Counted from the first letter of the stretch, positions 26,712 to 36,340 are shown. The stretch is 57,752 nucleotides of DNA from Bacteroidia bacterium (GCA_030433355.1 JAUIMG010000016.1:1-57752); one strand, 5' to 3'. Translations and numbers: made by a program. Notes: generated by a model not told the origin, from the sequence alone.

Positions 26712-27831
26712 TTGAACTAGTTTTTAAGATACTTTCCCAAAGTAATTTAGCTGTCTTGTCCCAGCTAAAAATTTTACACCTTTCTATGCCTTTTGAAGTT
26801 AAATTTTCAACTAAAGATGGTTCTTCAGCTATTTTGATCATGCAGTCGGCAATTTCTTGGAAGTTGTTTGGATCGCAAATTAGGGCTGCATCTCCTGCAA
26901 CTTCAGGCATAGAACTAACATTAGAAGTGATTACAGGCGTTCCACATTTAAATGCCTCAAGAATTGGAATGCCAAAACCTTCAAAAAATGGAACATAGGT
27001 GAGCGCAATCGAAGAAGCAATTACCTTGCTTAGGTTTTCATCATTCAGTCTACCAAGAAAAACAATATCTTCTTTGAATTCAAGAGAATTGAAAAGATCG
27101 TCTAATTTTTTTGGCCACCATTTTCTATTTCCTACAACTAATAATTTGGTATCAGATTTATGATGTTGTTTAAAAAAGTTGAATGCTTTAAAAAGATTGC
27201 ATAAGTTTTTTCTGGGATGCAATGTTCCAACAAAAACAAAATAATCAGAGTCATTGGAGTATTTCCCCTTAATAAAGTTTTGTTCAGACTGTTCTATTGG
27301 CTTAAACGCATCTGAAACCCCATTATATACTACATCAATATTATCCTTGCTCACTTTAAAATTTTCGATTATATCTATTTTAGAAAACTCTGAAACTGTT
27401 GCTATTCTGTCTGCTCTTTGGATATATTTTGGAAAATATTTAATCAAAAATTTTCTATGGCTTTTTAGTATATTTTCTGGTTGGTGAATAAAGTTTAAGT
27501 CATGAATTACGCCAAGCGAAGGACATTTTAATTTAGGCGGAATCCAACCTTCTGGGGATAAAAAAAGGCTGAATTTATTCTTGTTAATAAATGACTTTAA
27601 CTTAAATTCAAACCATAATTTCCATAAAATTGGATGCCTTGCTTGAGGGGAGATAACTGCTATTTTAACATTAGAGTTAAATTTAAAGGAGTCAATTTTT
27701 CTATCAAATATTAAAGTGAATTCAACTTCAGGATGAGCTGCACTAATCTTTTGTACTACTTCATAGGTAAATCTTCCTATTCCATCCATTTTGGAGGGAA
27801 TTAGTAGACGTGTATTTACGGCAATTTTCAA
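26701..27831 (-). CDS. Glycosyltransferase family 4 (GT-B fold)
   Basis: A 376-residue glycosyltransferase with a GT-B fold. The N-terminus MKIAVNTRLLIPSKMDGIGRF is characteristic of GT4 enzymes, which supports the TTG start at 27831 (in a TTGA overlap with the methyltransferase stop). The C-terminal domain has FVGTLHPRKNL and the nucleotide-sugar motif EGFGIPILEAFKCGTPVITSN (E-x7-E). It probably adds a sugar to a polysaccharide or lipid-linked intermediate on the cytoplasmic face. Donor and acceptor cannot be predicted. The neighbouring methyltransferase, flippase and chain-length genes place it in a surface polysaccharide locus. Confidence 0.9.
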   Translation of the reverse strand: MKIAVNTRLLIPSKMDGIGRFTYEVVQKISAAHPEVEFTLIFDRKIDSFKFNSNVKIAVISPQARHPILWKLWFEFKLKSFINKNKFSLFLSPEGWIPPKLKCPSLGVIHDLNFIHQPENILKSHRKFLIKYFPKYIQRADRIATVSEFSKIDIIENFKVSKDNIDVVYNGVSDAFKPIEQSEQNFIKGKYSNDSDYFVFVGTLHPRKNLCNLFKAFNFFKQHHKSDTKLLVVGNRKWWPKKLDDLFNSLEFKEDIVFLGRLNDENLSKVIASSIALTYVPFFEGFGIPILEAFKCGTPVITSNVSSMPEVAGDAALICDPNNFQEIADCMIKIAEEPSLVENLTSKGIERCKIFSWDKTAKLLWESILKTSSIGS

Positions 27832-28649
27832 TTTTTCTTATTTACCATAAAGTTTATCCCAAAGAAGAAGAATTCTTTTAGAAGAGCATTCTTTTTCCAA
27901 ATTCTTTGTTCTTTTTCTACTCTCTCTTTCGCATTTTTATTAGGAAACATAAATGGAAGATAATATCTAATGTATTGAACGGATTTTTTTTCAATTTCAA
28001 ATCCCTGTTTATGAAATTCTTTGTTCCATTTTTTTAGGCTCCTAATGTTTTCATTGCCTAATAAGATATTCTTCTTCAAATGTTCATCATAAATTTCGAT
28101 AATTCTTTTATTGCCTCTTTGAAGAAAAAGCTTTGCATTTTGAATGATGTTATTTCCGTTTTCTTCTACAATTAGGAGCTGCCCTTTTTTCCTTAATACT
28201 TCGTGTAAAATTTTTAATGCTTCTCCTAAAGGTTCTAAATGATGCAAGGTATCTTGAATAATAATCAAGTCAAACGATTCCTTTTGGAAAGAGTGATCAA
28301 AAATATTTTCATAGGAGTAGGTGAAGTTGCTCACGTCTCCATAGTTTTTCCAGTAATCTAATCTTTTAGGAATTTGTTCAATATAGTGTTCTAATGTAGT
28401 GCCATGAACTTTTATGCCATTCATGGAAAGAAAGATAGCAGTGGTTCCAAATCCACAACCACAATCCCAAATCTTTAAATTATTTTCTAGAATATTTTTG
28501 TGTACATACTCAAGTCTTTGGCAGAAGTAGGCTTTTCTATATTCAAAGCGAGATTCATTTTCTAGATATTTATAATAATATCTTAAATCTTCGTTACTTT
28601 CTAGTTCTTTAACAAATAATGAAAAAAAATCCTCAACAGAAATACCCAT
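27828..28649 (-). CDS. SAM-dependent methyltransferase
   Basis: The 273 residues contain a class I Rossmann methyltransferase domain. The SAM motif is IWDCGCGFGTTAIFL (about residues 58-72), then VHGTTLEHYIEQIPKR and the DLIIIQDTLHHLEPLGEAL motif. The C-terminus carries an extra aromatic, basic region that may bind the substrate. It is the first gene of a divergent minus-strand unit (methyltransferase, glycosyltransferase, rnhB) opposite the flippase gene. A TATATTTG promoter core lies just upstream. The likely substrate is a sugar or lipid-linked glycan, by context only. Confidence 0.85.
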   Translation of the reverse strand: MGISVEDFFSLFVKELESNEDLRYYYKYLENESRFEYRKAYFCQRLEYVHKNILENNLKIWDCGCGFGTTAIFLSMNGIKVHGTTLEHYIEQIPKRLDYWKNYGDVSNFTYSYENIFDHSFQKESFDLIIIQDTLHHLEPLGEALKILHEVLRKKGQLLIVEENGNNIIQNAKLFLQRGNKRIIEIYDEHLKKNILLGNENIRSLKKWNKEFHKQGFEIEKKSVQYIRYYLPFMFPNKNAKERVEKEQRIWKKNALLKEFFFFGINFMVNKKN

Positions 28650-28667
28650 TTTCTAAAAATAAATCGG

Positions 28668-28675
28668 CAAATATA
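28668..28675 (-). promoter_or_regulatory. -7 promoter element for the methyltransferase/glycosyltransferase unit
   Basis: TATATTTG on the minus strand matches TAnnTTTG exactly, 19 bases upstream of the ATG. It lies in the 81-base gap between the divergent polysaccharide genes. Confidence 0.45.
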
Positions 28676-28730
28676 AGTAGCCTCATATAAATGGAGTGCT
28701 TTCCTTTATTTTGTCATCATTAATTTCCAA

Positions 28731-30179
28731 ATGAAAAAGAAGTTTTTAGGTAATTTTTTCTTTGTGCTCGTTCTGAACGTTTTGGTTAAGCCAATTTGGT
28801 TATTTGGGATTGATGTTGCCGTCCAAAATAGGGTGGGTGTTGAGGAGTATGGCTTTTATTATCCAATTTTTTCTTTTTCTATTCTTTTAAATATTTTATT
28901 GGACCTTGGAATAACTAACTATAATAATAGGAATATAGCTCAGCATGAGCATTTATTAGGAAGGTATTTTTCCGGTATTTTCAATGTAAAGCTTGTTTTA
29001 GGACTTGTTTATATGCTTATTACATTAATTGCCGGGTTTTTAATTGGTTACGAATCCAGGGCCTTTTATTTCCTTTTTTTATTAGGGATTAACCAATTTT
29101 TAGCATCTCTAATACTTTTTTTAAGATCAAATCTATCGGGTCTGCACTTATTCAAGTTAGATGGACTTGTTTCTGTAACAGATAGAGTTTTAATGATTTT
29201 GATATGTAGCTATTTGTTGTGGTCAGACACTACTGGACCCAATTTTAAAATTGAGTGGTTTCTTTATGCGCAATTTGCTGCATACTTATTCACTGCTTTT
29301 ATTTCTTTCCTTATAGTTTTAACGAAGGCTAAAATTTATAAGCCAAAATTTGATTGGATCTTGTTTAGAGTTATTATTAAGCAAAGTTTGCCTTTTGCAT
29401 TGCTGGTTATTTTAATGTCATTTTATTATCGGTTAGATTCTGTAATGATAGATCGATTATTAGAAGATGGTGCATATCAAGCAGGAGTTTACGCTCAATC
29501 TTACAGGATTTTAGAAGGATTTAATATGTTTGGATATATAGTAGCGGCTTTACTTTTGCCAATATTCTCCAGAATGATAAAGAAGAAAGAGCCAATAAGT
29601 AAGCTTGTTTATGCAGGATTTTCATTGGTTTTTATCCCTTCTTCATTAGCCGTGATTATTTCTTTATTTAAACCGGCTGAAATAATGGGACTATTGTATG
29701 ATAATAGTGTCATTGAATCTGCTGAGCTATTCCCTGTTCTAATGCTATCTTTTTTATGCATCGCACTAACTTATATCTTTGGCACTTTGTTGACAGCAAA
29801 TGGGAGTTTATTAATCTTGAATAAAATTGCATTTGTTGGATTAATAATAAACTTCTTTGTAAATTATACCTTAATTCCGATTTATGGTGCCTACGGAGCA
29901 GCTTTAGCGACTCTAATGACTCAAATAGTGGTAATAAGCAGTCAATTATTTTTCGTCCATAAAATTTTTGATGTAACTCCCAATTTTAAATTAATTTTTA
30001 AGCAAATAGCTATTGTGACGATACTGTTTGTGATTGCTTATATGATGTATCAATATTCATTCAATTTAATAGAATTTATCCTAATTGTATCATTTATAGG
30101 TCTTTCTCTTATTTTTATGTTTAAAATATTAAGCGTTTCAGTAATCAAGCAGATTTTAAAACCAAATTCTCTTATTTGA
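28731..30179 (+). CDS. Polysaccharide flippase, Wzx-like (MOP superfamily)
   Basis: The 482 residues contain 12-14 hydrophobic segments across the whole length with the MOP/Wzx organisation. The N-terminal GNFFFVLVLNVLVKPIWLFGIDVAVQNRVG and the central YRLDSVMIDRLLEDGAYQAGVYAQSYRILEG segment (helix 7 region) are typical of O-antigen or capsule unit flippases. It would move lipid-linked repeat units across the inner membrane. It is followed by two Wzz-like genes and a polymerase-like gene, a Wzx/Wzy-dependent pathway. The gene is divergent from the methyltransferase unit. Confidence 0.88.
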   Translation: MKKKFLGNFFFVLVLNVLVKPIWLFGIDVAVQNRVGVEEYGFYYPIFSFSILLNILLDLGITNYNNRNIAQHEHLLGRYFSGIFNVKLVLGLVYMLITLIAGFLIGYESRAFYFLFLLGINQFLASLILFLRSNLSGLHLFKLDGLVSVTDRVLMILICSYLLWSDTTGPNFKIEWFLYAQFAAYLFTAFISFLIVLTKAKIYKPKFDWILFRVIIKQSLPFALLVILMSFYYRLDSVMIDRLLEDGAYQAGVYAQSYRILEGFNMFGYIVAALLLPIFSRMIKKKEPISKLVYAGFSLVFIPSSLAVIISLFKPAEIMGLLYDNSVIESAELFPVLMLSFLCIALTYIFGTLLTANGSLLILNKIAFVGLIINFFVNYTLIPIYGAYGAALATLMTQIVVISSQLFFVHKIFDVTPNFKLIFKQIAIVTILFVIAYMMYQYSFNLIEFILIVSFIGLSLIFMFKILSVSVIKQILKPNSLI

Positions 30180-30180
30180 T

Positions 30181-30188
30181 TACTTTTG
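30181..30188 (+). promoter_or_regulatory. -7 promoter element for the Wzz/Wzy genes
   Basis: TACTTTTG is an exact TAnnTTTG match that begins two bases after the flippase stop and ends 25 bases before the first Wzz-like ATG. The downstream three-gene set may therefore be expressed separately. Confidence 0.4.
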
Positions 30189-30213
30189 GACACCTTACTT
30201 TAAAAGGTTGTAA

Positions 30214-31203
30214 ATGAACAAAACCTATAACTTAAACTCAACAAGTACAATTACTTTAATTAGTAATAAGAAGAATATACTTTTAGTTACTACTATTTTA
30301 GCTTTTATTTCTTCTTTGACTTTCTCGCTTTTTATTGAAGATAGATACGAATCATCGGTTATTCTATTTCCTTCAACTACTTCGTCTATCTCCAGAGCAT
30401 TATTGAATGATGACAATTACAAAGAGAAAGATTTCCTGGAATTTGGTGAAGAAGAGGAGTCTGAACAGATGATTCAAATGCTGAAATCAGACTTTATACG
30501 TTCTCATATCATCAAAAAGTTTGATTTAAAGAATCATTATGGGATAAGTCCTGAAAGTAAGTTTCAACAGACAGAGTTAAATAGAGAGTACGATAGAAAT
30601 ATCGATTTTTATAGAACCAAGTATTTGTCTATAAAGATTGAGGTTGTAGACAAGGACCGGTTTTACGCTGCAAAAATTGCAAACGAAATTGCATTTATGA
30701 TAGATAGCGTAAAAAATACTATGCTAAGAAAGGTTGCAAAACAAGCATTTGTTATAGTAGAAAAGGAATATAAAACATTGGTATCTGAGATAAATAGAAT
30801 GGAAGATACCCTAAATATGATTAGACTTTTAGGTGTTCAAGATTATGAAACGCAAGTAGAGGTTCTAAGCGAGCAATATGGTGCAGCTCTAGTAAGTAAC
30901 AATCAAAAAGCCGCTAAAACATTGGAGAACAAATTAGATACTTTATCAAAGTATGGTGGTAAGTATTTAAGCTTAGTACAGCAGTTAGAATATGAAAGAG
31001 AAAAGCTAAGTGATTTAAGAGAAATATATGCAGAGGCAAGAGTGAATGCTGAGTCTAATTTGGATCAGAAGTTTATTGTAAACGCAGCATATCCCGCCGA
31101 AAAGCCATCCTATCCCATTCGATGGCTAATTGTTGTTGTTTCTACAATAGCAACCTTCTTATTTACCCTTATTGTTCTAATATTAATTGACCCAAAAGAT
31201 TAA
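30214..31203 (+). CDS. Wzz-like chain-length determinant, first copy
   Basis: The protein has 329 residues with two membrane helices, one near residues 20-40 and one near 303-325, and a large periplasmic segment between them. This is the polysaccharide co-polymerase (Wzz) layout. The periplasmic part contains coiled-coil-like charged helices. The last segment has PSYPIRWLIVVVSTIATF before the second helix. No C-terminal tyrosine kinase domain is fused. It should regulate polymer length with the Wzy protein two genes downstream. The next gene is a paralogue starting five bases after the stop. Confidence 0.85.
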   Translation: MNKTYNLNSTSTITLISNKKNILLVTTILAFISSLTFSLFIEDRYESSVILFPSTTSSISRALLNDDNYKEKDFLEFGEEEESEQMIQMLKSDFIRSHIIKKFDLKNHYGISPESKFQQTELNREYDRNIDFYRTKYLSIKIEVVDKDRFYAAKIANEIAFMIDSVKNTMLRKVAKQAFVIVEKEYKTLVSEINRMEDTLNMIRLLGVQDYETQVEVLSEQYGAALVSNNQKAAKTLENKLDTLSKYGGKYLSLVQQLEYEREKLSDLREIYAEARVNAESNLDQKFIVNAAYPAEKPSYPIRWLIVVVSTIATFLFTLIVLILIDPKD

Positions 31204-31207
31204 GAGG

Positions 31208-32176
31208 ATGGAAGAAGAAAATAACTATTCTGAATACTTTGCATCTAGTTCAAAGATTTTTCTTTTCGCTTTAAAAAAGTGGAAGTTCTTACTAGGGGTG
31301 TTTGTTGCATCTGCTTTAATGGCTGGCGTATTATCTGGTCCAAAATTTATAACTCCAAAATATGAATCTAAAGCTATTATTTATCCTGCTAATCTAGGGG
31401 AGTATTCTGATGAAACCAGAATTGAGCAAATGCAGCAATATTTAGAATCTAATGAACTTCGGAATTATATAATTTCAAAGTTTAATCTTTATAAAGAATA
31501 TGAAATAGATAGCTCATACATGCATGCTAAGAGTCTTATGGTAAATGAGTATAGGAATCATATTACTTTTGAAGAAACCAGATACGAGTCTATTGAAATT
31601 ACAGCACAATCTACCGATCCAGAAAAAGCAAAAAAGATAGCAGATGAGATTATTCTGAAGTTGGATGAGATTATTCGAAAAACTGAAAGAAAGAAGTATT
31701 ATGAGCATGTTATTATCAATAAGAAACTTGTTGATGAGAAGAAACAGCAAATAGATAGTCTTCAAGCAATAATTACTGAATATAGCACCAAATATGGGAT
31801 TTTAGATTACCTAGTTCAAGCTGAAATGGTAACAGAAGGTTACTTAGAGTTTTTATTAGAAGGTAAGAAAGGAAAAGATTACGAAGAAGTTAAAGAGCTG
31901 TATGATAATTTAAAAAAATATGGGCGTCATTATCATAACATGAATGGGCAATTAAATGCAGCTCTAGACGAGTATGATCGAAGACTTATTGAGTATGAAG
32001 TAGCATATAAAAGTTATACAATGGTGCTTTCTCACTCATATGTTTTAGTAAGTCCAGAAGTTCCTGACGAAAAGGTTTATCCGATTCGTTGGTTAATTGT
32101 GCTTACTGCAGCTGTTTCTGCCACTTTCTTCGCATTTATCTTATTTATAATATTAGGAAGTAGAAAGAAGCTTTAG
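31208..32176 (+). CDS. Wzz-like chain-length determinant, second copy
   Basis: Starting at ATG 31208 the product has 322 residues. A longer frame would overlap the previous gene. The organisation matches the preceding gene: N-terminal helix (about 25-45), long periplasmic region, then KVYPIRWLIVLTAAVSATF and a final helix. The shared YPIRWLIV-ATF block shows that the two are paralogues, but the periplasmic parts are clearly diverged. The pair may form mixed oligomers or set two chain lengths. No fused kinase is present. The polymerase-like gene starts three bases after the stop. Confidence 0.85.
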   Translation: MEEENNYSEYFASSSKIFLFALKKWKFLLGVFVASALMAGVLSGPKFITPKYESKAIIYPANLGEYSDETRIEQMQQYLESNELRNYIISKFNLYKEYEIDSSYMHAKSLMVNEYRNHITFEETRYESIEITAQSTDPEKAKKIADEIILKLDEIIRKTERKKYYEHVIINKKLVDEKKQQIDSLQAIITEYSTKYGILDYLVQAEMVTEGYLEFLLEGKKGKDYEEVKELYDNLKKYGRHYHNMNGQLNAALDEYDRRLIEYEVAYKSYTMVLSHSYVLVSPEVPDEKVYPIRWLIVLTAAVSATFFAFILFIILGSRKKL

Positions 32177-32179
32177 ATT

Positions 32180-33628
32180 TTGGACAACTATCTAAAAACC
32201 AATTTTGTATTAATTATTTGCTTTTTATTTATAATGGCAAATAGTGCACTTATTGCTTTGGAGCAATATTGGTTTTCACTTGTGCCTTTTGCGGCTGTTG
32301 TTTTCTTATTAGCTCTGACATCTATAGATAAACTTCTTTGGATAATTGTTTTTACTACCCCTTTAAGTTTAAATCTGGAAGAGCTAGATATTGGAGGAAT
32401 TGGAATGTTTGTGCCCACAGAGCCCTTGTTATTTGGAATCATGTTAATATTCTTTCTAAAACTTTTATACGAAAAGAACTATGATATAGAAGTGTTTAGG
32501 CACCCAATGACATTAGCAATTTTTATTAGTTTAGCTTGGGTTCTAATAACCACAATTACGAGTTCTTTACCTGTAATCTCTATCAAGTTTTTGTTGGCAA
32601 GATTGTGGTTTATCGTTGCAATGTATTTTATTGGAACGCAATTATTTAAAAGAGTATCAAATATTAGACTTTTCTTTTGGCTTTATATAATCCCTTTATC
32701 TTGTGTAGCAGTATATACATTTATCCATCATGCTTTAAATGGTTTCGAAGAAAGGCCTGCTCACTGGGTTATGCAACCATTTTTTAAAGATCATACAGTA
32801 TATGGAGCTGTTGTAGCTATGATGTTTCCAATATCTATCTGTTTATTGTCGATGAAGAGGTATAAAAGATATAAACCAATATTGTTAATATTTACACTAT
32901 CAATTCTTTTAGGTATAGTATTCTCTTATGGCAGGGCTGCATGGATAAGTTTAGTGGTTGCTTTTATTGTCTCTCTTATTTACTTGCTTAAAATAAGAAG
33001 AGCCGTAGTATTTTCTATTACTGGATTAATAGTTCTATTTGCTGTGGTATTTTGGTTTGATATTATAGATGTATTGGAGGAGAATAAGCAAGATTCTACT
33101 AGTGAAAACTTAACTGAACATGTGCAGTCCATAACCAATATTTCAACAGATGCATCTAATTTGGAAAGGATAAATAGATGGAATTCTGCTTTCAGGATGT
33201 TCGAGCGAAGACCTGTTTTTGGATGGGGACCAGGTACCTATGCTTTTCAATACGCTCCTTTTCAATCTTCTGAAGACCTAACTATAATTAGTACGAATGC
33301 TGGAGATATGGGGAATGCGCACAGTGAGTTTATTGGTCCATTGGCTGAGCAGGGCGTACTAGGACTGTTAACCTTTGTATTTATTATTGTGGTTTTTTAC
33401 GTTAGAGCATCCCACCTGTACTTTAAATTACCTAAAGGTGAGTTAAGAAAAATAGTATTTTATGTTATCCTTGCTTTTACAACTTATCTAATCAATGGGA
33501 CTCTAAACAACTTCTTGGATACAGATAAAGCTAGTATACCTTTTTGGGCATTTATAGGTATTATAACGGCTATTGACATTAATTATAAAAGAATGCTCAG
33601 CGAAGAAACTCCGCAAGTAGAAAAGTAA
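32180..33628 (+). CDS. O-antigen polymerase/ligase (Wzy/WaaL-like)
   Basis: The protein has 482 residues with about ten to twelve membrane helices. The RPVFGWGPGTYAFQY motif near residue 345 and the NAHSEFIGPLAEQGVLGLLTF segment are hallmarks of the Wzy_C (PF04932) family, which joins or transfers O-antigen or capsule units on the periplasmic side. Polymerase and ligase cannot be told apart by sequence. The first codon is TTG, three bases after the previous stop. An ATG at about residue 19 would remove most of the first helix. The 3' end overlaps the convergent phosphatase gene by 32 bases. Confidence 0.88.
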   Translation: MDNYLKTNFVLIICFLFIMANSALIALEQYWFSLVPFAAVVFLLALTSIDKLLWIIVFTTPLSLNLEELDIGGIGMFVPTEPLLFGIMLIFFLKLLYEKNYDIEVFRHPMTLAIFISLAWVLITTITSSLPVISIKFLLARLWFIVAMYFIGTQLFKRVSNIRLFFWLYIIPLSCVAVYTFIHHALNGFEERPAHWVMQPFFKDHTVYGAVVAMMFPISICLLSMKRYKRYKPILLIFTLSILLGIVFSYGRAAWISLVVAFIVSLIYLLKIRRAVVFSITGLIVLFAVVFWFDIIDVLEENKQDSTSENLTEHVQSITNISTDASNLERINRWNSAFRMFERRPVFGWGPGTYAFQYAPFQSSEDLTIISTNAGDMGNAHSEFIGPLAEQGVLGLLTFVFIIVVFYVRASHLYFKLPKGELRKIVFYVILAFTTYLINGTLNNFLDTDKASIPFWAFIGIITAIDINYKRMLSEETPQVEK

Positions 33629-34826
33629 TATCGTCTTCCAAGGCACTGCCTTCCTTAAGTTCTTCAATTTTATCTTCTAAAGATATTTGTAACTCATTTA
33701 TACTCTTTGCACTATTCATTATATCTTGAAGACCCTCCACTTCTAGTTGTAAACTATTAGCATCCTCTAACTCCGATAATCCATCTGTAAAGCAAAGTAA
33801 AGTAGAGTGTGGACCAAGTTGGATGATTTCAGAAGTTACTTTTGGTAATTCGTCAAACATTCCTAGTACTGTGCAACCCTGATTTAATAGTTTGAACTTT
33901 TTATTATTCTTCAGTATTCCTGGTTGGTGGCCGGCATTTAAGTATTCTAAAGTTTTGTTTTTAGAATCAAAGATACAGATGAATAAGGTGATGAATTTTT
34001 CATAGTTAGCAGACTCAATAACTTTGTTATTACATAGCCTAACTAATTCTTTTAAGTCTGAAGTGATATTGAGTAGTGCTCTTAAATTGGCTTGAAAGTT
34101 TGCCATCAATAATGCTGCAGGCATTCCCTTTCCAGAAACATCAGCAATTGTTATAGCCATTCTATAGTCGCTTAATTCTACTACGTCATAATAATCGCCA
34201 CCAACTTCATTATGAGGCTCATAATATGCTTTTACTTCTAGGTCTTTAGAGTTAGGTAAGTCTCTAGGAAATAAAAGGCTTTGCATATTTTGAGCTAGTT
34301 CTAACTCTTTTTTTACAGCAATTTGTTTGATATATTCTTTAGTAAGTCTTTTATTTTCGAGCGCAACAACAATGATGTTTGCTAAAGTTTGAATAAATTT
34401 TAAATGTTTGATAATTGGACTGATTTCGATTTTTTCATCTTCTAAATCAGCCAATAAAAGATACGCAAGAGGCTTTTCATTATGATAAACTGGTATCACA
34501 ATGTCAAAACATTCTAAACCAGAAATTGTAGTAGAATTTAGGATTTCTATTTCCTTAAAGCTTTTTTCTACTTTCTGGATATCTATCTTATCAAGAATAG
34601 AGGCTTCTACGCTTTCATTTAGAGAAACTCTCCACTTTTCGTTATAGGTAAAAAGCGTGAAACTTCCAATATTTAAGTCTTCAACAAGAACCTTTTTTAA
34701 AATAGAAAATAGCGCATGTTTGGAAGAGTTCTCATTAATTGCATTGGTAATTTCAAGTATAGTATTTAGCTTGGAATTGGATAATTCCAACCTTCCTTTT
34801 ACTCTACTTGTTTTGTCCAATTTCAT
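33597..34826 (-). CDS. GAF-like domain plus SpoIIE/PP2C-type serine phosphatase
   Basis: The protein has 409 residues. Residues 1-180 resemble a GAF-like sensor region (LEITNAINENSSKHALFSIL, then a VVALENKRL linker). The C-terminal domain (about 185-409) is a SpoIIE/RsbU-type metallophosphatase. Key segments are PHNEVGGDYYDV, the TIADVSGKGMPAALLMA metal site, LLCFTDGLSELED and EDDITFLLAEF. These enzymes usually dephosphorylate STAS-domain anti-anti-sigma factors; no such partner is in the window. It is last in the lipid A operon, overlapping the second lpxD-like gene by one base (TAATG), so it may be expressed with lipid A genes. Confidence 0.9.
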   Translation of the reverse strand: MKLDKTSRVKGRLELSNSKLNTILEITNAINENSSKHALFSILKKVLVEDLNIGSFTLFTYNEKWRVSLNESVEASILDKIDIQKVEKSFKEIEILNSTTISGLECFDIVIPVYHNEKPLAYLLLADLEDEKIEISPIIKHLKFIQTLANIIVVALENKRLTKEYIKQIAVKKELELAQNMQSLLFPRDLPNSKDLEVKAYYEPHNEVGGDYYDVVELSDYRMAITIADVSGKGMPAALLMANFQANLRALLNITSDLKELVRLCNNKVIESANYEKFITLFICIFDSKNKTLEYLNAGHQPGILKNNKKFKLLNQGCTVLGMFDELPKVTSEIIQLGPHSTLLCFTDGLSELEDANSLQLEVEGLQDIMNSAKSINELQISLEDKIEELKEGSALEDDITFLLAEFLR

Positions 34827-35752
34827 TACATATTTTTTTGTTCGAGGATCTTATGCAGATTTCTGAGAGCTGCCATTTCTTTTAATTTGTTTCTGCTTTC
34901 ATCAGCTGGAGATCCAAAATAGGTTTTGCCACCTGCCAAGGATTTAGCAACTCCTGTTTGAGCATGTATTATTGCTCCATCTCCAATGGTAACACTGCTG
35001 GCCATTCCTACCTGGCCCCAAATAGTAACTTTATCGCCTATATTTACACAACCTGCAATGCCACATTGTGCAGCAATAAGGCAATTCTTTCCAATTACTG
35101 TATCATGACCTATTTGAACTAAATTGTCAATAATTGTATTCTCTCCAATTATGGTGTCGGCAGAAACTCCCTTGTCGATAGTACAGTTAGCGCCAATTTC
35201 TACTTTGTTTTCAATGATTACTCTACCGCATGAGTAAAGTCTTTCAAAGTGAGAACCTCTATTTTTATAGTAAAACCCAAAAGAGCCAATAACACTACCT
35301 GCTTGAATAATAACATTATCGCCAATGATTACATTATCTAATATAGTAACATTTGGATAGATCAGGGTGTTTTTACCAATTTTTACATTTTTACCAATTA
35401 CTGCAGAAGGGTGTATTTTACTTCCTTCTCCCAATTCAAATTCATCAGATTTTTCAGGAAATTCAAAAGGATAAAAGTAGTTAAGTAGGAAGTTAAAGCT
35501 TTTAAAAGGATTGTCAGAAACAATGATAGCTTTACCTGCAGGTGCTTTTACTTCCTTGTCTATTAAAACAACAGAAGCTTTAGAATTTAGAACTTTGTCG
35601 TAATACTTAGGGTGGTCTACAAATGCAATGTCACCTTCTTCAACTCTATGTATTTCGTTAATTCCACTAATTTTTACATCAAAATCACCTAAAGGTTTAG
35701 CATCTAATAAGGATGCAATTTCTTCTAAAGAATATGTTCGATCTAGTTTCAT
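34826..35752 (-). CDS. LpxD-like acyltransferase, second copy
   Basis: The protein has 308 residues. An N-terminal LpxD-type uridine-binding domain (1-100) is followed by a left-handed beta-helix of hexapeptide repeats (about 105-270: [28 protein letters not shown] and others). LpxD adds a hydroxyacyl chain to UDP-acylglucosamine in lipid A synthesis. A canonical lpxD sits at 39121-40194 in the same operon, so this copy may have another chain preference or substrate. The helix lacks the longer C-terminal tail of the main copy. It overlaps efp (ATGA) upstream and the phosphatase downstream. Confidence 0.82.
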   Translation of the reverse strand: MKLDRTYSLEEIASLLDAKPLGDFDVKISGINEIHRVEEGDIAFVDHPKYYDKVLNSKASVVLIDKEVKAPAGKAIIVSDNPFKSFNFLLNYFYPFEFPEKSDEFELGEGSKIHPSAVIGKNVKIGKNTLIYPNVTILDNVIIGDNVIIQAGSVIGSFGFYYKNRGSHFERLYSCGRVIIENKVEIGANCTIDKGVSADTIIGENTIIDNLVQIGHDTVIGKNCLIAAQCGIAGCVNIGDKVTIWGQVGMASSVTIGDGAIIHAQTGVAKSLAGGKTYFGSPADESRNKLKEMAALRNLHKILEQKNM

Positions 35753-36315
35753 TCTTTTATTCTTTCAGAATAAGCACCAGTTCTTGTGTCAATTTTAATC
35801 TTATCTCCTTCATTTATGAATAAAGGAACCTTAACCTCTGCACCTGTTTCTACGGTAGCAGGTTTTGTTGCATTGGTTGCAGTATCTCCCTTAACACCAG
35901 GTTCTGTAAAAGTAACTTCTAATTCTACAAAAGCTGGTAAATCACAAGATAATGCCTTCTCTTCATCCGCATGAAACATGATGTCAACATTATTACCTTC
36001 TTTTAAAAATTCAGGAGCATTAATTAACTCTTTTGGTAAAAAAGTTTGTTCGTAGTCATCGGTATTCATAAAATGATAACCACTCTCATCATGAAACAAA
36101 TACTGGTATTTTCTTGTTTCAATTCTTATAACATCAATCTTAACTCCCGAATTAAAAGTGTTGTCAATAATTTTACCAGAAGTTAGACTCCTTAGCTTTG
36201 TTCTAACAAAGGCAGGACCTTTACCTGGTTTTACATGCTGGAACTCAATGATTTGATATAAATCACTGTTGTACTTCATACAAAGTCCGTTTCTAAAATC
36301 TGCTGTTGTAGCCAT
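35749..36315 (-). CDS. efp: Elongation factor P
   Basis: EF-P relieves ribosome stalling at polyproline runs. The 188 residues have the three-domain KOW/OB/OB layout. The N-terminal loop reads [16 protein letters not shown], and its Lys at the KPGKGPA tip is the residue commonly modified in EF-P. The C-terminal motif [16 protein letters not shown] is typical. efp inside the lpx operon is an arrangement I know from many Bacteroidota. An exact TATATTTG promoter core lies 18 bases upstream, so efp can be transcribed independently of the upstream lpx genes. It overlaps the second lpxD-like gene by four bases. Confidence 0.96.
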   Translation of the reverse strand: MATTADFRNGLCMKYNSDLYQIIEFQHVKPGKGPAFVRTKLRSLTSGKIIDNTFNSGVKIDVIRIETRKYQYLFHDESGYHFMNTDDYEQTFLPKELINAPEFLKEGNNVDIMFHADEEKALSCDLPAFVELEVTFTEPGVKGDTATNATKPATVETGAEVKVPLFINEGDKIKIDTRTGAYSERIKE

Positions 36316-36332
36316 ATAAAATTGTTATTATT

Positions 36333-36340
36333 CAAATATA
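36333..36340 (-). promoter_or_regulatory. -7 promoter element for efp
   Basis: TATATTTG on the minus strand matches TAnnTTTG exactly and ends 17 bases before the efp ATG. It sits in the only clear gap of the lpx operon (36316-36357). Confidence 0.45.
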
